Below are positions 22,695-33,010 of a DNA stretch of 64,000 nt, one piece after another. A program made the translations under genes and the position numbers. The DNA is taken from NCBI GenBank assembly GCA_029204045.2, contig CM055069.1:25958825-26022824 (forward strand), written 5' to 3'. Within the stretch, counting starts at the first letter, position 1. Each line of letters starts with the position of its first letter. The notes beneath the pieces are model-generated. The model was not told the origin of the DNA. It did no database searches and was given only the letters and a program-made list of their open reading frames with translations. This DNA is from Tillandsia leiboldiana (Eukaryota; Streptophyta; Magnoliopsida; Poales; Bromeliaceae).

Positions 22695-24087
22695 TGTAGG
22701 TTTTTATATATCCCGAAGGATCTAAATAGGTACTATCAAACAACTAGAGGGGGGGTGAATAGGTGTAATACTTAAAAACTCAATCTCAGTGAAAAATAAA
22801 AACCAATGCGGAAAATAAAAACAACACACCGAGATATACGTGGAAACTCCAATCCAGGAGAAAAACCACGGGACCAACACGCAATAACAATCCACTAAGA
22901 ATAGAAGAATAACAAGGTGATTACCGACTCCACGGACTCAACCCCTCCTTCAGCTTCTTCGGACCTTGCGCTGACCGGTTGGATATCCGCGCAATAACAA
23001 TCCCTAAGAAAAGAAGAATAACAAGGTGATTACCGTCTCCACGGATTTAACCCCTCCTTCAATTTCTTGGACCTCGCGCTCCACCGATTTTGCACGCCCA
23101 CTGCACACGTTCGAATCCACGAACGCCACTCGAATCCACGAGCACACGTTTCGAATCCACGAAACGCCTTTAGCACACCGAATCCACGATGCCACGCCGA
23201 ATCCACGACGCAAACTCAGTCGATAAGAATATTGACTTCGATGGTGATCCTTTGCTTAGATTATCAATGAAGATCCATGGGAAAAATCTCTAAGCAAAGA
23301 TTAGATCAATTCGACAAAAGATATGTTCTTGAAAGAACCATCGAATTGACCTAAAAGAGGCTATAAAGAAGAACGATGAAAACCTAGCCTCTAGGGTTGC
23401 TCTCAAGTGTTTTAGAAATTGATCGGCCGTAGCTCCCACATTTTTGAGAAACCCTAAGTGTCTATTTATAGTTTAGAAACCTTTGGAAAGAGATAAGAAT
23501 CAAAAACATACCTTATCTGGAAATTTTCAGGACGGCGATCCGGATCAGATTTATTGCGATCCGGATCGTCGTAACGAGATTGACGATTCCAGAAAACCAA
23601 GGGTTCGGGATCCGGATTGCAAGGCCCGATCCAGATCGTTCATACAAATCAGAAAACTTAACATTCGGGATCCGGATCGGAAATTGCATGGATCCGGATC
23701 GAAGTCTTGTATGAAGCAACAACCTTCGGGATCCGGATCGTTGGCTCTGATCCGGATCCTGAACAAGTCCGAACACCAATTTTTGATTATTATGCAATTA
23801 AAAGTTCATCCAAGTGTTTCTACACTATAAGAAAGTATTCGGATCACCACAATTATTTAGTTAAACATACCTGATCCTCTTGAATACTTTCTTCTTGAGA
23901 TTGATGTAACTGATCCACAAGTCTTCAACTTCAATCTTCAAGACTCAAGACACTGAGTGTCAACTTGAGCTCTTGTTGAATCTTCTCTAGGTCTTTGATT
24001 GCTGATCGACAATTTGATCCCTTTAAGACTCCGACTCAACTCACTGACCTGACTCACGAAATATGCCAACACCAAAAAGCCGTAACA
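22695..24087 (-). mobile_element. element D, right (5') LTR
   Basis: 1,393 bp, the same length as the left LTR, with about 15 substitutions and no length change. GATCCGGATC motifs lie at 23537-23760 and TATA at 23463-23470. It is followed by GCATC. Confidence 0.95.
23463..23470 (-). promoter_or_regulatory. TATA box, element D right LTR
   Basis: The minus strand reads TATAAATA. In element orientation this is the promoter copy that would drive D's gag RNA. Confidence 0.72.
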
Positions 24088-24092
24088 GCATC
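24088..24092. other. target-site duplication of element D, right copy (GCATC)
   Basis: Identical to 17665-17669, confirming D as one intact insertion. Confidence 0.95.
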
Positions 24093-24900
24093 CTCTTCTA
24101 AGTCTTCAGGTTATGCTTTGAAAACAACAAAAGAAGAAGACGCGGATTCATCCTCCTCAGGCGATGACGAGAATTTATCTATGGAGGACTTTGAGAAGCA
24201 GCTCGCTCTCTTGACAAGGGAGTTTCGCCGAAATTTTTGAAGGGGTAATTCAAGCAAAACTCCATCCTTCGGAAAGTGGAAGAAAGGCATGGGTTCTTCA
24301 AGTTACAAGTCAAGAAAGCAAGAAGGCTTTTCTAAGGATAAGAAAAGCACAGAAGGACAAGTCCAATGCTTCAAGTGCCGAGGGTACAGCCATATCTCAA
24401 CGGAATGTCCAACTAAGAATCCGTCTAAGAAGAAGGCGATGCAAGCCGTCACTTGGGATGACACCTCATCGTCAAATGAGTCATCATCAAGTGATGAAGA
24501 AGACAACGCAACTGCGTTCCACGCGTCCACATCTTCACCCTTCATGTGCTTAATGGCAAGTACATCCGACTCATTGTCCAACTCCACTGTTGAAAAGAAT
24601 GCAACGGACAATGAATCGGATGATTCGGAAGGTGAATATTTTGCTCTAGCCTACCATAGACTTTTGAGGGATTCAAAGAAACTGGCTAAGCAAAATAAGG
24701 GGTTGAGAGGGAGATTGCAGGATCTCGAAGAAGAACTAAAAAGGGTAACTTCTCTCTCGACCGATCTTGAAGTGGAAAGGGATAATCTGATAAAAACAAA
24801 TGTTTCCCTTCAAGAGTCCAATGAGCAATTCGAGAAGAATTATATAGATATGGTTAACAAAGCGAATTACTTCTTGAAGCTCAACAGTGAGGCTCGATAG
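24088..24900 (+). pseudogene. gag: element E gag, middle part, with nonsense change
   Basis: Continues the frame of 17014-17669. A TGA at 24238 sits where D's Gag has TGG (Trp in KFWKNR), so it looks like a single-base nonsense change. After it come the first CCHC knuckle CFKCRGYSHISTEC, acidic serine runs, and a coiled-coil region (RLQDLEEELKRVTS). The frame ends at TAG 24898-24900 after a small frameshift, and the reading continues in another frame. Confidence 0.88.
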
Positions 24901-24905
24901 GAAAA

Positions 24906-26141
24906 TTGGAAATGACAGAGACCATTATCCAACTCAAGGATGACTTACAGCGATTTTCATCAGGAAGGAGTAAGTTGGATAAGCTTCTTGGTCTTGGTCA
25001 ATCAAACAAGTTCGGCCTCGGATACAATCGAACTAAAGACGATTTTAGTTCGGTTGGGACAGTTTTTGTGTCTCAGTCGGTATCTCCTCCTCCGACACCA
25101 GAATTCACGACAACCAATGACAACAAGCCTACTTCACCCTCCTCGGGATCGTCAAGCACTAAGGTATGTTTTCGTTGTAATTTTGCAGGGCACATAAGGA
25201 GAAATTGCAAGATGGCAGCCAAAGGGTCAACTCAAGCACTTCTTGCAACGACTACCAAAAGGGTGATTCCTCGGAAATCGAATGCAAATTCTTTGAAGGA
25301 AAAGAGCCTCGGTAGTTCATCAAACAAGACGACGACGTCAAGGAAAAGCGACGGATCAAACAAGACGCTTTCACCAAAGGTATCAACCTCACAATCATTT
25401 CCGACGTACACCAAAATTCGAAAGGTTTGGGTACGCAAAGGTGAAGTTTTCCCTTGTCTTGTTACAAATATTTCCTTGCATGCATATGATAATTCGTCTT
25501 GGTATCTGGATAGCGGCTGTTCTCGTCACATGACCGGTGACAAAAACTGCTTTCAAAATTTTGAGAAAATCTCCGGAGGACTTGTGGTTTTCGGAGACGG
25601 CCAGTCTTCCAAGATTGTTGGAAAAGGAACAGTAGCTATTCCAGATGGCCCGATTCTGAATAATGTATTATTTGTTGATGGGCTTAAGACTAACCTCATT
25701 AGTATCAGTCAACTTTGCGACAATGGTTTTTCTGTTAATTTTTCATCTGTTGAATGCATTGTAACTGATAAGGATCATGTTTTCTTTTTAAAAGGGGTTA
25801 GATCTGAAAACAATTGTTATGTTGTTCCCAATAAAATTTCTGAAAATTGTAACTTAGCCTCTTTGAATAATGAAACACTTTGGCATGAAAGGCTAGGACA
25901 CATAAATTTTAAGGAACTTGCTAGAATTTCGAACAAAGACGTGGTCAAGGGGGTTCCTAAACTTTCACTTGAACAAAATATTGTGTGTGGTGGTTGTCTT
26001 AAGGGAAAACAATCAAGGGCTGCACACAAATACCTGAACCACGTCGGTACCAAACGACCCTTGGAATTATTGCATATGGATCTTATGGGGCCAACACGTC
26101 AACCATCCTTGGGAGGTAAATGGTATATTTTTTCTTATTAG
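24906..26141 (+). pseudogene. pol: element E gag C-terminus, protease and integrase N-terminus
   Basis: Second CCHC knuckle CFRCNFAGHIRRNC near residue 88, then the gag-protease passage, the aspartic protease start WYLDSGCSRHMTG with the catalytic DSG, and a GAG-pre-integrase domain with the integrase zinc finger (WHERLGHINF ... CGGCLKGKQ). The frame breaks at about 26120-26141, just after HMDLMGP...GGKWY, at the edge of the integrase core. Confidence 0.9.
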
Positions 26142-26995
26142 TTGATGATTTCTCTCGGTATTCTTGGGTAGCATTTTTAAAAGAGAAAGTTGATACTTTT
26201 GATTCTTTTCACGTGATTTGCCTTCGTATTATGATTGAAAAGAATGAAAAGATCATTCGTGTTAGAAGTGATAGAGGTAGAGAATTCATAATTTCTAAAT
26301 TCATTGATTTTTGCACTTCCAACGGTATTAAGCATGAATTCTCAGCACCCTATACACCTCAACAGAATGGTGTTGTCGAGCGCAAAAATAGGGTTGTTCA
26401 AGAGATGGCACGTGTTATGCTTCATAGCCGGAATTTACCGCTACATTTTTGGGCTGAAGCTGTGAACACTGCAATCTATGTTATTAATCGAGTTTATTTG
26501 TGCCCGGGAACGTTAAATACACCATATGAACTATGGTGTTGTAGAAAACCCAACATCAAATATTTTCGTATCTTCGGGAGTCGATGTTACATTTTACGTG
26601 ACCGCGAAAATCTTGGAAAGTTTGACTCTCGAAGTGACGAAGGGATTTTCTTGGGGTATTCTACGAATAGTAGAGCATATCGGGTATTTAACTTGGAATC
26701 TAAGACGATCGTAGAATCTATAAATGTTAAAGTAGATGAAGCTTTCCACTTTGCATCTGATAAATCTACCCCTGATATCTCTCTTGATGATGATACTCCT
26801 GTAAGTGCATCTTCTCATGATAATACTTCCAATATTAACGATGCATCTAATGGTTCTTCAAGTTTATCTGATGTGCAGGAATCATCTCATGTACCTCCGA
26901 GTACTCCATTACAACAAACGTTACGCATCTCCAAGGATCATCCTGAATCAAACATCATTGGAGACCCACAAGAAGGAGTCAAAACTCGGAGATAG
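26120..26995 (+). pseudogene. pol: element E integrase core and linker
   Basis: All three integrase acidic residues are present: D in LLVDDFSRYSW, D51 in RVRSDRGREF and E87 in PQQNGVVERKN, 35 residues apart, as in retroviral-type integrases. The copia GKFDSRSDEGIFLGYS segment follows, then a serine-rich linker. TAG at 26993-26995 replaces what is probably a glutamine codon, and the same frame continues directly into RT. Confidence 0.9.
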
Positions 26996-28282
26996 TTGGT
27001 TTGTGGATTCGCCTGTTACGTTTCCATGATCGAACCAAAGAATGTCGATGAAGCTCTTCAGGATGACTACTGGATTGAAGCAATGCAGGAAGAGCTCCAT
27101 CAGTTTGAACGCAACAAAGTCTGGGAATTAACGACGCCTCCGAAGCAACACAATATGATCGGTACTAAATGGATTTTCAAGAACAAGAAAAATGAGGATG
27201 GTACCATCATCAGGAACAAAGCACGTTTAGTTGCTCAAGGCTACTCTCAAATAGAAGGTATAGACTTTGATGAAATGTTCGCCCCTGTAGCTAGACTCGA
27301 GTCCATTCGTATCTTATTCGCTATTGCTTGTCACTTTAAAATAAAACTCTTTCAAATGGACTTTAAGAGCGCGTTTTTAAATGGGTTTTTAAATGAGGAA
27401 GTTTATGTGGCTCAACCGAAAGGTTTTGTAGACTGTAAACTACCTAACCATATTTTTCGTTTGAAAAAGGCTCTTTACGGTTTAAAACAAGCACCGCGAG
27501 CTTGGTACGAAAGGTTGACAAAGCACCTTTTGGAGAAGGGCTATACTCGAGGGGGAGCAGATCGGACTCTCTTTGTGAAGCATTATCAAAATAACTTCAT
27601 TGTTGCACAAATCTATGTCGATGACATTGTGTTTGGAGCAACAAAGGATAATGATGCTTCTAAATTCGCAGAAACCATGGAAAGCGAATTTGAGATGTCT
27701 ATGATGGGCGAACTGACATACTTTCTTGGATTGCAAGTGAAACAAAATGGTGAAGGCATCCATCTGTGTCAATCCAAGTACGCAAAGGAGTTGGTAAAGA
27801 AATTCGGATTAGAAGATTCTAAAGATTTTCCTACTCCTATGGGAACTAGCAATAAGGGATTAGGAAGTGAATCTCTTAGTGATAATGTAGACGAGAAACT
27901 CTATCGCAGCATGATTGGAAGTCTACTTTACCTCACAGCTAGTCGCCCGGATATATCCTTTAGTGTTGGGATTTGCGCGAGATATCAATCAGCACCAAAG
28001 GAGGTTCACCTGAAAGCGGTGAAACGGATCATCCGGTACATCAAAGGAACCATTAATTTCAGAATTTGGTATCCTATGGGAACAAGTTTAGATATTATTG
28101 GATACTCAGATGCCGATTGGGCAGGATCTGTGGATGATCGGAAAAGTACGAGTGGTGCATGTTTTTATCTTGGCCACTGCTTGTTGCATAGCATAGTAAA
28201 AAGCAAAACTGCATTGCACTCTCGACTGCCGAAGCGGAATACATCTCAGCAGGTAGTTGTTCAACTCAACTTATTTGGATGA
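26996..28282 (+). pseudogene. pol: element E reverse transcriptase and RNase H start
   Basis: Copia RT motifs in order: W...AMQEEL, NKARLVAQGYSQ, FAPVARLESIR, MDFKSAFLNG, ALYGLKQAPRAWYERL and the catalytic YVDD at residues 207-210. Then MIGSLLYLTASRPDI and RNase H SDADWAG. A one-base frameshift at about 28195-28210 moves the rest (STAEAEYISAG) out of frame, so the apparent C-terminus is spurious. Confidence 0.92.
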
Positions 28283-28560
28283 AAAGCGTGTTGAGCGACT
28301 TCCGGATTTCAGCAACTTCGGTAACTGTTTTATGTGACAACACAAGTGCTATAAACATTTCAAAAAACCCTGTGTTGCACTCTAGAACAAAATACATTGA
28401 ACTTAGATATCATTTTCTTAGAGAGCTAGTTGAATCAAATATTCTTCAAATTTCCTACATTTCAACTGAAGATCAATTAGCTGACATTTTAACAAAACCT
28501 TTGGATCAAAAACGTTTTATTCATTTGCGTAAAGCAATTGGAATGCTTTCCTTGAAATAA
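28279..28560 (+). pseudogene. pol: element E RNase H C-terminus
   Basis: The shifted frame gives the end of copia RNase H: VLCDNTSAINISKNPV, HSRTKYIELRYHF and DQLADILTKPL. Its true beginning is about 28207, where the STAEAEYI segment is encoded. It ends at the TAA at 28558. Confidence 0.9.
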
Positions 28561-29490
28561 ACCCTTTTTGAAACTCTTGTTTAGGTTAGGTTTTGTTTTT
28601 GTGTTTTTGTTCATTATCTATGCTTAGACATAGAATATTAATTGAGCATTAGTTTTAGTGACTTTGACTGCATCCTTTTATATATTTAGAAATCTATTAT
28701 GCTTTAGATATCATAATATTTCATTTGATGCAATGATCATTTATGTCAATTAACTCATCTTTGTTTTGATCAAAGTCAATTTCTCTCTCGATGATCTCTT
28801 GGTATAGTTTTTATCTTATTTGACTGTTTAGTCGAGTATGAAATCGAGATCAATATTTGGCTGAATACTTTATATCTTAAATAATTGATAGCCAATTGAG
28901 GGGGAGTCAAAGAAAAAGTATTATGCTCAAAAGATGTGGAAAGAGTTACATCCCAATGAGGAGTGTGAAAACTACCACCACATGGAGGAAAGAGCTACCA
29001 CCTCGGTCGTCCGAGTACTGTGTGCAGCTACCACATGTATACCAAGCAAGGTTTTTCAAGTTTGATTAATTAAAATGCATGTTGAAATACTTGACTCTGT
29101 CAAAATTTCAAGGTTGGTATAAGGTGGGATTTTTAATGAAAGATGCTCAAAGAGCCACTCTCTTCAATAAATTGACTAGATATATTATCTAATTTATCTG
29201 GGATTTTAGACATCTATTGATCTTTGTATTTTATTTTCTTTACCGAATTGATGATTTGATAAACGCATTACACATAATATCAAGTTAGATGTAATTGAAG
29301 CTGTTAAACTTTAAGGAATTTAATTTTTATAAATTTTCGTTTCATTTGTTGGATGTTATTGATAGATTTGGTATAATCTATTTCTTGTTGTATGAAACGA
29401 TGATTTTCGTTTAAAGTTGATACACAAAAGTGCTTACAATCTTTTTCTGGTTTTTCTAGAATTTCTCTGAAATTTTCTAAAGAAAAAGTT
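28561..29490 (+). other. post-pol spacer of element E
   Basis: AT-rich, with no ORF of note. Blocks near 28920-29160 are shared with element D's spacer in the opposite orientation. A purine-rich gagggggagtcaaag at 28898-28912 resembles the PPT. Confidence 0.7.
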
Positions 29491-29493
29491 GGA

Positions 29494-29607
29494 GCCGATC
29501 CGGATTGGACCTGCCGATCCGGATCCCGAATGCAGTTTTTCACTGCGGGTAGCCGATCCGGATCGTAATCACGAACTGATCCGGATCGCGGCTAGGGTTT
29601 TATATAG
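29494..29607 (+). promoter_or_regulatory. internal U3-like promoter block upstream of ORF3
   Basis: Four GATCCGGAT-type motifs lie at 29497-29587 (with the same gatcccgaa extension as in the LTRs), followed by TATATAG at 29601-29607. The motif cluster and its spacing to a TATA copy the arrangement in the LTR U3, yet this is inside the element. It could drive a separate ORF3 transcript. This is inference from position and motifs only. Confidence 0.5.
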
Positions 29608-29722
29608 AACAAAAGGGTTTTGATTTCTTTTACTCCAATCTTTTGTTCCAAAGTTTCCAGAGCTTCTCTCTCTAGATTTCATCCATCTTGGAAGCTTTCA
29701 AACTCAAGTTCTTCAATTCCAA

Positions 29723-30105
29723 GTAAGTTTTATTGATCAAAATATCGGTTTTTCACAGTTTTTCTTATTCCTCCTCAAAACGTGATGAATTTCTTGTATC
29801 AATTTCATTTGTGGATGGTTTTTGATCAAATTTCTTTTGAAATAAGAATTCTGGGTAGATTAGTTTTGATTATATGCTAGGTATTCTCAAGATAAACGGA
29901 TTTTTGGTCTTCGATTTCAAAAATTTCGGTTTTAGGGCATATAATGGGAATTTTCCAAAATCATGCAATTGATCTATTTTTAAAATTCTTTTTGCAAAAC
30001 TAATTTGATTCTTAGTCTCTCCACACGATAATGATTGTTTGGGTACAATTTTTCTAATTTTTGAAAATTAACAATTTTTTCGTGTTCTTGAGGTGTTGCT
30101 CACAG
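29723..30105 (+). other. candidate 5'-UTR intron ahead of ORF3
   Basis: A strong plant donor AA|GTAAGT lies at 29723, then 380 bases of T-rich sequence and an acceptor TTGCTCACAG| ending at 30105, 28 bases before the ORF3 ATG. Base composition fits a plant intron. There is no transcript evidence. Confidence 0.4.
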
Positions 30106-30133
30106 GATTTGTTTTCACAAGAAACCAATAGCA

Positions 30134-30946
30134 ATGGTGATCATCTGGATCATTTTTCTTCTGGCTACTATGGTACATACGAGAGACACTGTCAAGCCCA
30201 AGAGGGCTAAAAAGGATGAAGTCAATTGGGATGAGTTGTCAGATGATGAAACACATCCTGGAAAATCGCCACAGAAAACCTCTGTTGCATCGAAAGGGAA
30301 AGCCCGTGCAGAGACATCAAAGGAAAAGGCTCCGCCCACTGCTACGGAAAAAGGAAAAGCACCAATGACCTCTTCATCCATATTCTTAAAAAGAAAAAGA
30401 CTCGCTCGACGACCTGGACGAGCTCGAGGTATTGAAATAAATGAACCATGTCAAGAGAATCCAAAGAATATCTCTCAAATTGACACTGAATCTGAAGACG
30501 AAGAAGATTGGGACACATTTCTTGATGAAGTACAACAAGGTATTGATGAAGAAAAGAAGGTTTACCTAAAGAACAAGAAGCTACTGAAGTCTTCCTCAAT
30601 ACTTAAGCAGCAAGCAAGGAAAAAGAGTGTGCCAAGCAATGAACCTCTTGACAATTCACATTCTTTGCCAAGAAGATCTCCTCGGAATGAAGGACAGACT
30701 GCTCCGTCAATCGTCACACAACGTTCTTCAACTTCCAGAAGAATTGACCAAAAGGGAAACCTGGAGTCTTCCATCAAACAAGAACAAGACAAAATGGCTC
30801 TAGGACTCAGAAAGATGTCCAAGGACATACATCAGATGAAACAAGAGTGTTCTACGATTTCGGGAATGCTTAAAGGAATTTTGAAAAAGCTGGGCTGCAC
30901 GAGCTCTGAGGACTCCGCCTCGGATGACTCAGATTCAGATGCTTGA
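30134..30946 (+). CDS. third ORF of element E (270 aa), in the env-like position
   Basis: Open for 270 codons, unlike the broken gag-pol. From the first ATG the protein begins with a short hydrophobic run (VIIWIIFLLATMV). From a second ATG at 30170 it begins MVHTRDTVKPKRAKKDE, and this may be the real start (258 aa). It is rich in Lys, Ser and Asp/Glu, with a KRKRLARRPGRARG basic patch (possible nuclear signal) near residue 90. A helical, coiled-coil-like part lies at about 210-252 (KMALGLRKMSKDIHQMKQE), and the tail is acidic (SSEDSASDDSDSDA). SIRE-type elements often carry an env-like ORF here. I see no signal peptide or transmembrane helix that would make it an envelope protein. Function unknown. 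Confidence 0.6.
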   Translation: MVIIWIIFLLATMVHTRDTVKPKRAKKDEVNWDELSDDETHPGKSPQKTSVASKGKARAETSKEKAPPTATEKGKAPMTSSSIFLKRKRLARRPGRARGIEINEPCQENPKNISQIDTESEDEEDWDTFLDEVQQGIDEEKKVYLKNKKLLKSSSILKQQARKKSVPSNEPLDNSHSLPRRSPRNEGQTAPSIVTQRSSTSRRIDQKGNLESSIKQEQDKMALGLRKMSKDIHQMKQECSTISGMLKGILKKLGCTSSEDSASDDSDSDA

Positions 30947-31655
30947 ATAGTTTGTCTAATAATTCTCTTGTGCAGGAACTTCATTTTTGTTTGTGCAGGT
31001 CTTTAAGTTTTAGTTTTAAGTTTTTGTTCTCAAACTTCTGGTACTTGAACTGTTAACTATTCTCTCCTTTTTGGTAATTTTTTGGCTAACTTTTGTGACA
31101 AAAAGGGGGAGAGAGAAGTATAAACAATGATACTATGATACAATGGTTACTGAGAAAACTTGAAACTATAGAGGTAAGTATAACCTCAACTTGAAAGGTA
31201 AGTAGAACTTCAACTTTCGGTTTTCATTTGTGTTTGAATGCATGCCTCGACTAACTATTCGACTAACTATTTGGGCATGTAATATAACTAACAAGTTGAT
31301 GTTCACTAACATGACATTTGGATGTTGATTGCATAGAAGATATGTTGGTGTTTTAACTATGATCAGTTTACATATCTGAATGTATAAATGTCATGGTAAG
31401 TATAAATGAGTATAAACTTCATCTCTGTATGTGGTTTTTGAATGATATAAAATTCTTGAGGTATCTAACGATTTCTTTTGTCAAGAATGATTTCTTTTGC
31501 AGAGAGTACAGATGTCTAAGTCTAGAGTCTGTTTTAGGAGTTTAACTCATGTATTTTATTTTGGATCTCCATTGTAAATTTTTGTTGTATGGTGATAGCA
31601 ACAAAAATATCTTTTTGAATTTTCTTGAGTGGATCTATGTTTTGTCACGAAACCG
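30947..31655 (+). other. non-coding tail of element E before the PPT
   Basis: No ORF. Contains gtgacaaaaagggggagaga near 31097, a PPT-like run also present in D, and short direct repeats (gaggtaagtataacctcaac / gaaaggtaagtagaacttca) at 31172-31220. Confidence 0.6.
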
Positions 31656-31669
31656 CCAAAGGGGGAGAT
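31656..31669 (+). other. polypurine tract, element E
   Basis: GCCAAAGGGGGAGA directly before TGTTATGG, the 3' LTR start. Confidence 0.9.
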
Positions 31670-33005
31670 TGTTATGGAATTTGAGTTGGCGTATTTCGTG
31701 AATTCGGTTAAGTCTTGAAGATTGAAGGTAAAGGAAGTTGGATCATATAACTCAATCTCAAGAAAGAAGAATTCAAAAGGATCAGGTATGTTTAACGTAA
31801 TATCTTTGGTGATCCGAATACTTCTTATAGCGTAGAAACACTTGGATGGATTTGTTATTGCATAAATATCAAAAACTGGACATGGGACATGTTCCGGATC
31901 CGGATCAGACTGTTCAATCCGGATCCCGAAGGTGGTTCGTTCATACACCAGTTCAATCCGGATCGTAGCTTCCCTTGACCCGGATCCCGAACACTGAGTT
32001 TACCATTTTATTTGAACGATCCGGATCAGGCTTCGTAATCCGGATCCCGAATGTTTGGTGAACTGTATGAACGATCCGGATCAAGCACTTCGATCCGGAT
32101 CCCGAACCTTCGTTTTTCTGGAAACTGTTCTTCTCGCTACTGCAATCCGGATCGCCGATCTCCGATCCGGATCGTTGTCATGTAAAAACTCCAGAAAAGG
32201 TTAGTTTTTGATCCTTATCTTCTTCCAAGGGTTTCTAACCTATAAATAGACCCTATGTTTCTTTTTCTAGGGTTAATCCAAATAGCCGTCATAATAAAAT
32301 ACAATCTTATATACGGCCTAAGATCCACATATAGAGAAGAAAGGAAATACTAGATTTAATCTTATGTTTCTTCATCTATATTGATTGATTTGATTCTAGG
32401 TTTTTATACTCATATTCTGAGTAGAATCAAATCAATGAATACTTAGATGGTATTTCCGATCTATTTCTAATCTAAGTATTCGGCGGATCATCACCACCCA
32501 AAAAACAATGATTTACCCCAAAATCGGCGCGTGGACTCGCGTGGCCTTGTGGATTCAAGGTGCAACCGCTCTCGTGGATTCGGAGCGAGGTACGTTCGTG
32601 GATTCGAAGCGTGCTACTGGGTGAAGACCGTGGATTCGGTCGGACGTCGTGGACTCGACGTTGGACGCCATGGATTCGGCGTTGGATGCACATCGTGGAT
32701 TCGAGAAGCGTCGTGAAGCGAGCGGAGAAGATCAACTAGGAGCGTATGGAAAAGGTTGAGTCGTCTGTGAGTACGGTATATCACCTTGTACGTGTTTAAT
32801 TCTAGTGGATTTCACCGTGTTATCGGTCCCGTGGTTTTTTACTCCGGTTTGGAGTTTTCCACGTAAAAATCTCTGCGTGTTATTTATTTTTCCGCATTGG
32901 GTTTTTATATCACAAAGATTTTTGAGTGTTTATGGTTTACACCTATTCACCCCCCTCTAGGTGTTTTTTCCCCTATTTAGATCCTATTATTCATATAACC
33001 CAACA
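31670..33005 (+). mobile_element. element E 3' LTR (1,336 bp)
   Basis: TGTTATGG... to ...ATAACCCAACA. It carries the uninterrupted sequence of A's insertion site (AATTCGGTTAAGTCTTG), the GATCCGGATC cluster (31897-32170) and TATA (32241-32248). It is followed by GAAAA. Confidence 0.95.
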
Positions 33006-33010
33006 GAAAA
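33006..33010. other. target-site duplication of element E, right copy (GAAAA)
   Basis: GAAAA follows E's terminal AACA. The left copy is TTTTC at 57166-57170 in contig 3 (reverse complement). The next bases, gcatggtttctcctaagtc, read in reverse as the direct continuation of a host LTR also seen at 37530-37555. Confidence 0.9.

Larger units (their letters stand above)
17670..24087 (-). mobile_element. element D: gag-only (TR-GAG-like) Ty1-copia derivative
   Basis: Two 1,393-bp LTRs in minus orientation enclose PBS, one long gag ORF, 1.6 kb of non-coding sequence and a PPT. There is no protease, integrase, RT or RNase H. The ORF ends exactly where E's polyprotein passes into protease (FWIRKGDIFPCL against VWVRKGEVFPCL in E). 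The non-coding part resembles E's post-pol spacer. The two LTRs differ at about 15 positions (about 1.1 percent), so it is young. It matches the published TR-GAG type of non-autonomous element in structure. Confidence 0.92.
15675..33005 (+). mobile_element. element E: SIRE/Maximus-like Ty1-copia, interrupted by D and A
   Basis: Order: 5' LTR (most of it; the first 41 bp are in contig 3), PBS, gag, protease, integrase, RT, RNase H, a 1.6-kb spacer, a third ORF, PPT, 3' LTR. After removing D (6.4 kb) the element is about 10.9 kb. The copia order integrase-before-RT, a long Gag with two CCHC knuckles, and an ORF after pol fit the SIRE/Maximus lineage. gag-pol has two nonsense changes and at least three frameshifts, so it is inactive. 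LTR divergence is about 1.9 percent by eye. It is flanked by GAAAA at 33006 and by its complement at 57166. Confidence 0.92.

Noticed and set aside
30134..30946. ORF3 as an ordinary host gene
   Set aside because: It lies between pol and the PPT of E, inside the element's own target duplication, so it travels with the element. Capture from a host gene remains possible, but the present copy is part of the retrotransposon.
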